This document shows positions 1 through 6,050 of a stretch of DNA of 9,714 nt, in pieces. Both the position numbers and the translations under genes were made by a program. Within the stretch, counting starts at the first letter, position 1, and each line of letters starts with the position of its first letter. The DNA lies in contig JAWXCH010000037.1 in assembly GCA_034440595.1 (NCBI GenBank), forward strand, positions 1 to 9,714, written 5' to 3'. This DNA is from JAWXCH01 sp034440595. Its GTDB lineage: Bacteria > Planctomycetota > Planctomycetia > Pirellulales > JALHPA01. The notes below the pieces were generated by a model. It saw nothing but the letters and a program-made list of their open reading frames with translations, had not been told where the DNA came from and ran no database searches.

Positions 1-107
1 AACCGACTCGTCCGGTTCTGGAAAGACCGCCGAAACCAACTCCAGCCTGTACGACAGTACAATACCGCTGCCTAAAATCACAAAGTGCAGGCTACACCCA
101 TGGCTGT

Positions 108-139
108 CAGGGGACGGATTTCGGCGTTTTTGACCCCTG
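108..139. repeat. Inverted repeat CAGGGG...CCCCTG, possible REP-like remnant
   Basis: The arms CAGGGG (108-113) and CCCCTG (134-139) pair perfectly across a 20-base loop that includes a T run (TTTTT, 127-131). One further C-G pair can form inside after a single mismatch. The wording 'GGGGAC...GACCCC' resembles short palindromic repeats that many bacteria carry in multiple intergenic copies, some mobilised by REP-associated tyrosine transposases. Only one copy lies in this window and no transposase is present, so repeat-family membership is inference. On the plus strand it could also act as a weak hairpin at the end of an upstream transcript. Confidence 0.35.
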
Positions 140-470
140 TGGTTGCGCCTCAATGGGCCATGTTCCAAGTCGGATGGCTTTCAACTGCCAAAACAGTCTA
201 TTTTAACACTGGTCGACCTGCTGTGGCCCATTTCACATATCGAGTACGAGGCTCCACCAGAATATGCATTGCCGCTTATATCTGAGAGAGCGAGGAGCCA
301 GGCGGGTCGCAGCCGAGGGTCGCTACTCGTTAGGTGACAGTTGGTTGCTATCGCGGCAGAATCTGGCACAATACGGTGCTGTTCGCCGCACCACTGGTCG
401 CTTACAAGCAGACGACCGATTTCCAATAGGCGATCATCGGTAGCAAGCACGAGTTAAGGACATATCAGCT

Positions 471-476
471 AAGGAG
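471..476 (+). promoter_or_regulatory. Ribosome binding site AAGGAG for the TIM-barrel gene
   Basis: AAGGAG ends six bases before the ATG at 483, a good Shine-Dalgarno match and spacing. An overlapping ATG at 479 is out of frame and too close to the motif, so this site decides the start at 483. It is the only clear Shine-Dalgarno sequence ahead of any gene in this window. Confidence 0.75.
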
Positions 477-482
477 CGATGC

Positions 483-1481
483 ATGGCACGACCTGTAACA
501 CTGTTTACCGGCCAATGGGCCGATCTGAAGATTGAGGATTTGGCTCGCAAGACGAGCGAGTTTGGCTTTAATGGTATTGAGCTGGCCTGTTGGGGAGATC
601 ACTTCAATGTGCAGCAGGCACTGGAAGATGACAGCTATTGCGCCGCCAAGCGCGAATTGCTCGAGCGCCACAATCTGGGCTGCTATGCAATCAGCAACCA
701 TCTAGCCGGTCAGGCGGTGTGCGACATTATCGACGAACGTCACAAGCTGATCCTGCCGCCGCATGTTTGGGGAGACGGCAACCCGGCTGGTGTGAATAAG
801 CGTGCCGCCGAGGAAATGAAGAATACTGCACGCGCCGCACAAAAGATGGGGGTCGAAGTCGTTAATGGGTTCACCGGCTCAAGCATCTGGCACCTGCTGT
901 ACTCTTTTCCACCAGTTTCTGAAAAGATGATCGAGGACGGCTTTAAGCAGTTCGCCGATCGTTGGAATCCGATTCTGGATGTCTTTGCCGAATGCGGTGT
1001 CAAGTTTGCGCTGGAGGTCCATCCGACTGAAATCGCTTTTGATATCTACACGGCGCAGCGTGCGCTGAAGGCGCTGGATCGCCGCGAGGAGTTCGGCTTC
1101 AATTTCGATCCTAGCCATTTGATCTGGCAGGGAATCGACCCGGTCGAATTCATCCGCGAGTTTCCTGATCAGATTTACCACTGCCATATCAAAGATGCCA
1201 TCGTCAGCTTGAATGGCCGATCGGGTATCCTAGCCAGCCACCTCAACTTTGGCGATCCGCGACGCGGTTGGGATTTCCGCTCTCCTGGTCGTGGCGAGGT
1301 CAATTTTGAAGAGATTATTCGCGCGTTGAACCAGATCAAGTACCAGGGTCCACTTTCCGTTGAATGGGAAGACTGCGGCATGGACCGCGATCACGGTGCC
1401 CGTGAGTCGGCAGAATTTGTCAAAAATCTGGACTTTACGCCGAGTAATGTGCAGTTTGACGCGGCCTTCTCGGATGAATAA
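483..1481 (+). CDS. Sugar phosphate isomerase/epimerase family protein (xylose isomerase-like TIM barrel)
   Basis: The 332-residue protein fits the xylose isomerase-like TIM-barrel family (AP_endonuc_2 fold, COG1082, the group of IolE and related epimerases). These are cytoplasmic metal-dependent enzymes that isomerise, epimerise or dehydrate sugars and inositol derivatives. Conserved metal-site positions are visible in order: Glu178 in LEVHP, Asp209 in FNFDPSH, His235 in HCHIKD and Glu294 in SVEWED. The typical GRGEVNFEEI stretch lies at about 269-278. No signal peptide is seen. Length is slightly above the usual 270-310 residues, with an unconserved-looking tail after about residue 315. The start is set by AAGGAG six bases upstream. 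A strong hairpin follows the stop, so it is probably transcribed alone. The substrate cannot be assigned: Planctomycetes carry many paralogues, often beside oxidoreductases. The family is confident, the reaction is not. Confidence 0.9.
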   Translation: MARPVTLFTGQWADLKIEDLARKTSEFGFNGIELACWGDHFNVQQALEDDSYCAAKRELLERHNLGCYAISNHLAGQAVCDIIDERHKLILPPHVWGDGNPAGVNKRAAEEMKNTARAAQKMGVEVVNGFTGSSIWHLLYSFPPVSEKMIEDGFKQFADRWNPILDVFAECGVKFALEVHPTEIAFDIYTAQRALKALDRREEFGFNFDPSHLIWQGIDPVEFIREFPDQIYHCHIKDAIVSLNGRSGILASHLNFGDPRRGWDFRSPGRGEVNFEEIIRALNQIKYQGPLSVEWEDCGMDRDHGARESAEFVKNLDFTPSNVQFDAAFSDE

Positions 1482-1520
1482 TTAGGCCGTCAAGGGTCGG
1501 ATTCTACCATTTAAATTGAT

Positions 1521-1558
1521 ACACAACGCCCGATTGGCCCGCCAGTCGGGCGTTGTGT
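1521..1558 (+). terminator. Strong 13-bp hairpin, probable transcription terminator
   Basis: ACACAACGCCCGA (1521-1533) pairs perfectly with TCGGGCGTTGTGT (1546-1558). The 12-base loop can pair further (TGGC with GCCA). It begins 40 bases after the isomerase stop codon at 1481. There is no T run after the right arm, so it is not a textbook intrinsic terminator; it may stop transcription with help or protect the 3' end of the mRNA. It separates the isomerase transcript from the dehydrogenase gene. Confidence 0.6.
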
Positions 1559-1625
1559 CGTTGATCGGTCGTAGCGATAATTGATATCGGCACAGAGTTT
1601 CTGTCGGCACCGATCATCTGGCGGC

Positions 1626-4600
1626 ATGTTTGCGATGTTGAGATCCCGTTTGCGTCGTTTTGCATATCTAACACGGATGTCACCTGCGCGCGCGCGGCTC
1701 GGCTGCTGGTTGGCTGCACCGCTAATTCTGATGATGTTCTTCGCGTCAACTTCACATCAAGCGGCGGAACCAAAAGATAAGGCATCACCGGACACAACTG
1801 TTCGCCCTAGTGCAAGGTCAGGTCGAATTCTGCCGCGACCGGCGTGGACTACCTCACGATTGCAAGGCTCGCCCGAGCCGCCCCCTCCGTTTCGGACCGA
1901 GCATGTTTTCCCGGGTGTGAAGTATGATCATCCCGTCGCAATGGCTGCCGTCCCCGGAGAATCGCGGTTCTTCGTCGTGGAACAAGGGGGGAAGATCTTT
2001 TCCTTTGATGGCAACAACAACGCCGCGACGGCCGAACTGGCCATTGAACTAAAACGCGACCTGAAGTCGATTCAAAAAACACCGCATGCACGCGATGTGA
2101 AAGACACCTATGGCCTTGCCTTCCATCCGCAGTTTCAAAAGAATCGTGAGTGTTTCATCTGCTATACGCTCTGGTCGGACAATGGAACGCCGCTAGTCGA
2201 TGGTACGCGCGTCTCGCGTTTCAAGGTGAGTAATACGTCGCCACCACGAATCGACCCCGACAGTGAGGAAATACTCCTCTCTTGGCAAGAAGGGGGACAC
2301 AACGGCGGCTGCCTGGCGTTTGGTCCCGACGGCATGTTGTATATCTCAAGCGGCGATGCCGGAGCACCCACGCCAGCCGATCCGCTCTCGACCGGGCAGA
2401 ATCTCGACGACCTGATGTCCTGCATCCTGCGGATCGATGTCGACAAGTGTGATGCCGGGAAGAATTATGCCATTCCTAAGGACAATCCTTTTGCCAGCAC
2501 GCCAAATGCGCGGGGAGAAATTTGGGCCTACGGATTTCGCAACCCGTGGAAGATGAGCTTTGACCGCGAGACTGGCGACCTGTGGGTTGGGGACGTCGGT
2601 TGGGAAACGTGGGAGATGATCTATCGCGTCGACCGAGGGGGCAATTATGGCTGGAGTATTGTCGAAGGACCACAGAAAGTCCGGCAGGATATCCAACAAG
2701 GCCCATCTCCGATCATCGCCCCGCTCGATTCGCTGCCGCACAGCATCGCCGCGTCGATCACCGGTGGCTATGTCTATCGCGGCAAAAAACATCCTAGCTT
2801 GCAGGGGCACTATATCTATGGTGACTGGGAGACGCGCCGGCTCTGGTCCGCTAAAGTCGAACGGAGCGGTACGCCCGAGAGGCCGAATATTCGACTGGGC
2901 GAGCGTCGCGATCTGGCTCCACCGGCGGTGCGGCTGATTTCGTTTGGCGAGGACAACGCCGGGGAGTTGTACCTATTGGATTTTGACCACGGCACCGTTC
3001 ATGCACTTATGCCGCAGGAGAAACAGACTGCCGCCGGCAAGTTTCCAGTTAAACTTAGCGAAACGGGACTCTATGCGGATACCTCCAAGCAAGAACTGGC
3101 TGCGGGCGTTGTCAGGTTCGACGTGCTGGTTCCACAATGGTCGGATGGTGCGATGGGCAGTCGGTTTATCGCGGTACCAGGCAGCGAGCAAGTCGTCGCA
3201 CTGAATAGCCCCAAGCACAACACGGGGACTTCGTTCCACCGTCTGATGGATTTTCCGGCAGGGACGGTCCTTGGCAAGACGCTGTCGCTGCCGACAGAAG
3301 CTCAGTCCAAACTGCGCCCGATTGAAACGCAGCTTCTGCTGTTTGATGGGAGCGTGTGGAATGCGTATACCTATTCTTGGAATGCAGAAGGAACGGATGC
3401 GAATTTAGTTGCCGCTGGTGGTGCCGAACGCACCGTCGAACAGTTTGAACCAGCAACCGGTAAAGCTGAAACTCGAACTTGGAAATTCGCCAGCCGTGAC
3501 CAGTGCATTCAGTGCCACAATCCCTGGGCCTACACAACGCTTGGCTTTACAATTCCTCAGCTAAACATTCCCGGCGGAAAGCATGGCATGGCGCAACTAA
3601 AGCGTTTGCAGAAAATGCAAGTGCTGCGCCTCGCGGATGGGCAACGAGAATTTATCATCGAGCCGAAAGATTGGTCGATGCCGCTGGTCGATCCTTTCGA
3701 CCAGAAGGCCGACTTGACCGCACGGGCACGATCCTACCTGCACGTCAACTGCGGGCACTGTCACCGTTTTGGCGGTGGGGGTAGCGCCACGCTGGAGCTG
3801 ATTAATAACCGCAATCTGCCGGATTGCAAGCTATTGGATGAAAGACCATTGCAAGGGAGCTTTGGCATCGCCGATGCGCGGATCATTGCACCGGGCCGAC
3901 CTTATCAATCTACGCTGCTCTATCGTTTGGCAAAAATCGGCAGTGGTCGAATGCCACACCTTGGTTCGGAGATGGTGGATGAACAAGGAACACGGTTGAT
4001 TGAAGAGTTCATCCGTTCGCTAGATAAGACGACCGTCACTCAGAAAGACTCACTACCAACTGAGCTAAAAGAATTGCTGACGTTGGTAGGGGCGACCGAC
4101 TCGACGGGTACGCTCGGTTCAGCGCAGACTGACAAACAGCGAGCTGAAATCTCCAGATTGCTCGGATCGACATCGACGGCTCTGGCATTATCGCGGGGAT
4201 TGGCCGATGGCCGATTCTCCAAAGCGACTCAGCAGCAAATTGTAGAGACTGCAATGCAGCACTCCGAGCCGTCTGTCCGGGATTTGTTTGAACGCTTTGC
4301 CCCGCCGGAGCTGCGCGTAAAACGGCTTGGCGAGCAAATTGACGTGCCGCAGCTACTGGCAACGGTGGGGGATATTGCCAGAGGAGATGCTCTCTTTCAA
4401 GCTGGAACGGTGGCCAATTGCAAATCGTGCCACCGCATCGACAAGACGGGCGAAACGATTGGGCCTGATCTATCGGCAATCGGTAAAAAGCTGAACCGAG
4501 CGCAGCTTCTGGAAAGCATTTTGGAACCATCGAAGGCGATCGATCCCAAATACGCAACGCACCTGATCACCACGGATAGCGGTCAACAGTACACGGGCGT

Positions 4601-4787
4601 GATTATTTCTCAGGACAAACAGACGGTTGTCTTGCGAGATGCACAGGGGAAAGAAGTAAAAATAGCGACCTCGGAAATCGATGAGTCGATGCCGCAAACG
4701 CAGTCGATCATGCCGGAGGGGTTGCTACGCAACTTGACCGCACAACAGGCGGCTGACTTGTTGCAGTATTTAGAGTCTCGCAAATAG
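1626..4787 (+). CDS. Exported PQQ-dependent sugar dehydrogenase fused to three c-type haem sites
   Basis: Numbering here follows the longest frame (TTG at 1581, 1068 residues). A hydrophobic export signal lies at about 43-62, ending near SHQA/AEP. Residues ~105-478 form a GSDH-type six-bladed propeller (soluble aldose sugar dehydrogenase, YliI-like): the catalytic-type His240 sits in GGHNGGCLAFGPDG, with GFRNPW at 318-323 and YVYRG at 397-401. Residues ~487-815 match the HNE_0200-type module (FPVKLSETGLY, VPQWSDGA) and carry CIQCH (642-646) and CGHCH (724-728). Residues ~930-1068 are the Pirellula/Verrucomicrobium-type haem domain with CKSCH (947-951), IGPDL and a possible Met1044 ligand in SIMPEG. 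The family oxidises sugars outside the cytoplasm with PQQ; the haems presumably relay electrons. Starts at ATG 1626, 1635 or 1677 are possible. ATG 1677 gives the most classical signal peptide, and none has a Shine-Dalgarno sequence. Several extra cysteines (191, 194, 244, 281, 290) sit in the propeller. The true substrate is unknown. Confidence 0.9.
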   Translation: MFAMLRSRLRRFAYLTRMSPARARLGCWLAAPLILMMFFASTSHQAAEPKDKASPDTTVRPSARSGRILPRPAWTTSRLQGSPEPPPPFRTEHVFPGVKYDHPVAMAAVPGESRFFVVEQGGKIFSFDGNNNAATAELAIELKRDLKSIQKTPHARDVKDTYGLAFHPQFQKNRECFICYTLWSDNGTPLVDGTRVSRFKVSNTSPPRIDPDSEEILLSWQEGGHNGGCLAFGPDGMLYISSGDAGAPTPADPLSTGQNLDDLMSCILRIDVDKCDAGKNYAIPKDNPFASTPNARGEIWAYGFRNPWKMSFDRETGDLWVGDVGWETWEMIYRVDRGGNYGWSIVEGPQKVRQDIQQGPSPIIAPLDSLPHSIAASITGGYVYRGKKHPSLQGHYIYGDWETRRLWSAKVERSGTPERPNIRLGERRDLAPPAVRLISFGEDNAGELYLLDFDHGTVHALMPQEKQTAAGKFPVKLSETGLYADTSKQELAAGVVRFDVLVPQWSDGAMGSRFIAVPGSEQVVALNSPKHNTGTSFHRLMDFPAGTVLGKTLSLPTEAQSKLRPIETQLLLFDGSVWNAYTYSWNAEGTDANLVAAGGAERTVEQFEPATGKAETRTWKFASRDQCIQCHNPWAYTTLGFTIPQLNIPGGKHGMAQLKRLQKMQVLRLADGQREFIIEPKDWSMPLVDPFDQKADLTARARSYLHVNCGHCHRFGGGGSATLELINNRNLPDCKLLDERPLQGSFGIADARIIAPGRPYQSTLLYRLAKIGSGRMPHLGSEMVDEQGTRLIEEFIRSLDKTTVTQKDSLPTELKELLTLVGATDSTGTLGSAQTDKQRAEISRLLGSTSTALALSRGLADGRFSKATQQQIVETAMQHSEPSVRDLFERFAPPELRVKRLGEQIDVPQLLATVGDIARGDALFQAGTVANCKSCHRIDKTGETIGPDLSAIGKKLNRAQLLESILEPSKAIDPKYATHLITTDSGQQYTGVIISQDKQTVVLRDAQGKEVKIATSEIDESMPQTQSIMPEGLLRNLTAQQAADLLQYLESRK

Positions 4788-4805
4788 CGAAGTCGAAACC
4801 GTCTG

Positions 4806-6050
4806 CTATTGCGGATCTTGCATGCCGGGAAGCACGAACTGCACGACTCTTGGCAGCTCGTCACAATCATCTTCAGTGCGATTGTATCTACTGGAACGGC
4901 CAGACAGTTCGACCGAATCATCCTCTTTTCCCAACGAGTACGCTTCTTGTCGCTCGGTGGTTCGTCCGCGTGCCATATCCAGCAGTTCGCTCGATTCGTC
5001 CAGCAGATTCTGATAGTGGTCGTCCCAATCTTCATGTTCGTGCATCGCACTTGCATCAACTGGCACTCGGCTATGTTCGACCATTCGATCAACCAGATAC
5101 AAAGGCCGAGCACGCACCTGATCGTATATGCGAATGACGTACTCGCCGAGCATGCTGATCCCTAGTGCGTTGATCGCACCAAAAAATGAACCGACGATCA
5201 TAAAGGATGTCCAGCCTGGAATCGCCAGGTCGGTGAACAGCCGGCAGTACACGGCGAAGCCCGACAAGGCCAAAAACACTGCTAGTGCGATGTAGCCGAT
5301 AATGTAAAAGATCGAAAGTGGCAACGTCGAAAACGAAAAGATTGCCGTCTTTGCCAGTCGCCATAATCCCCGTAACGAAACGCGAGGACAATCGTCGTAT
5401 CGAGCGTTGCGTTCAACCGGTACACCAGTCTGGCGAAATCCAACCCAGGATCGCAGGCCCGGTAGGTAGCGGTCCTTTTCGCCCAGGGCCACGATTTCTT
5501 TCACAACGCGTGCGTCGAGTAGTCCGAAGTTTCCGGCGTCGGCCGGAATTGGTGTCGTAGCCACACTGGCCAGCAGTTTATGGAATCCAGCGAACAGCGC
5601 TCGTTTGTAGATACTCTCTTTGCGATCCACGCGAATTGCATACACCACATCGTAGCCAGCCTGCCACTGTTCTAGAAACTGTCCAATGGCTTGTGGTGCG
5701 TCTTGCAAGTCGGCGTCCATCAGGACCACTGCGTCGCCACGCGCTTGCTCCAGGCCAGCCTGCACGGCCGCCTGATGGCCAAAGTTTCTGGAAAAGTGCA
5801 CTACGCGAATGTTGTGATGCTGGTCTGCCAGGCAATCCAAGATCCGCGCACTGGCGTCGGTCGAGCCGTCGTTGACGAACACGATTTCGGCATTCGTGCC
5901 GCAATCAACGATCGCTTCCTGCACCTGCTCGTGCAACGTCTCGAGCACGGCGGCCTCGTTGTAGACCGGCAGGACAACTGTGATCAATGAGTCGGAAAGT
6001 GGCGGACGCCCGTTCTGCTCTAAAGAGTATCCGCAGTCCTCAATTTTCAT
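4806..6050 (-). CDS. Family 2 polyprenyl-phosphate glycosyltransferase (GtrB/CsbB/DPM1-like) with acidic C-terminal tail
   Basis: The 414-residue protein (from ATG at 6050) has a GT-A domain with PVYNE (28-32), VNDGSTD (59-65), the metal-binding DADLQDAP (112-119), an AGNFGLLDARVV segment (172-183) and RYLPGLRSWVGF (194-205). Two membrane spans follow (about 242-269 and 281-302). This is the architecture of GtrB, CsbB, YkcC and ArnC, which transfer a sugar from a nucleotide donor to undecaprenyl phosphate at the inner membrane face. Relatives usually end near 310-330 residues; this one continues with about 90 acidic, Ser/Arg-rich residues (about 325-414) that I do not recognise. A longer start at 6128 is possible, but it would overlap the upstream gene by 82 bases, whereas ATG 6050 forms an ATGA overlap with that gene's stop. 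The operon partner is a YfhO-like protein. It converges on the dehydrogenase gene with only 18 bases between stops. The sugar is not predictable. Confidence 0.92.
   Translation of the reverse strand: MKIEDCGYSLEQNGRPPLSDSLITVVLPVYNEAAVLETLHEQVQEAIVDCGTNAEIVFVNDGSTDASARILDCLADQHHNIRVVHFSRNFGHQAAVQAGLEQARGDAVVLMDADLQDAPQAIGQFLEQWQAGYDVVYAIRVDRKESIYKRALFAGFHKLLASVATTPIPADAGNFGLLDARVVKEIVALGEKDRYLPGLRSWVGFRQTGVPVERNARYDDCPRVSLRGLWRLAKTAIFSFSTLPLSIFYIIGYIALAVFLALSGFAVYCRLFTDLAIPGWTSFMIVGSFFGAINALGISMLGEYVIRIYDQVRARPLYLVDRMVEHSRVPVDASAMHEHEDWDDHYQNLLDESSELLDMARGRTTERQEAYSLGKEDDSVELSGRSSRYNRTEDDCDELPRVVQFVLPGMQDPQ
6047..6050 (-). promoter_or_regulatory. ATGA stop/start overlap coupling the YfhO-like gene to the glycosyltransferase
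   Basis: On the minus strand the TGA of the YfhO-like gene (6049-6047) and the ATG of the glycosyltransferase (6050-6048) share bases. No clear Shine-Dalgarno sequence precedes this ATG, which favours translational coupling by terminating ribosomes and fixes the downstream start. It shows that the two proteins are made from one transcript in linked amounts. Confidence 0.8.

Larger units (their letters stand above)
1..482. other. Left intergenic region, no convincing gene
   Basis: I find no credible coding region here. Short open frames exist on both strands, but none shows a recognisable motif, a ribosome binding site or a sensible composition. Frame 1 is open from base 1 to a TAA at 73-75 (reads as NRLVRFWKDRRNQLQPVRQ...), which could be the tail of an upstream gene but is too short to identify. 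The stretch contains a GGGG/CCCC inverted repeat at 108-139 and two weak hairpins nearer the next gene (375-379 with 388-392; 415-420 with 436-441). The promoter of the downstream isomerase gene should lie here, but I see no convincing -35/-10 pair. Confidence 0.6.

Noticed and set aside
1..75. Frame 1 open from the window edge to TAA at 73-75 as the tail of an upstream gene
   Set aside because: Only 24 codons, no recognisable motif; frames 2 and 3 are open for longer, so openness means nothing.
345..374. TTGCTA...CAATAC as a sigma-70 promoter for the isomerase
   Set aside because: The -10 hexamer matches the consensus at too few positions.
181..450. 89-residue minus-strand open frame upstream of the isomerase
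   Set aside because: No ribosome binding site, no recognisable motif, and it would cover the expected promoter and hairpins of the next gene.
4610..5165. Open frames spanning the convergent junction on both strands
   Set aside because: They are out-of-frame shadows of the dehydrogenase and glycosyltransferase reading frames; only 18 bases separate the real stops and hold no terminator.
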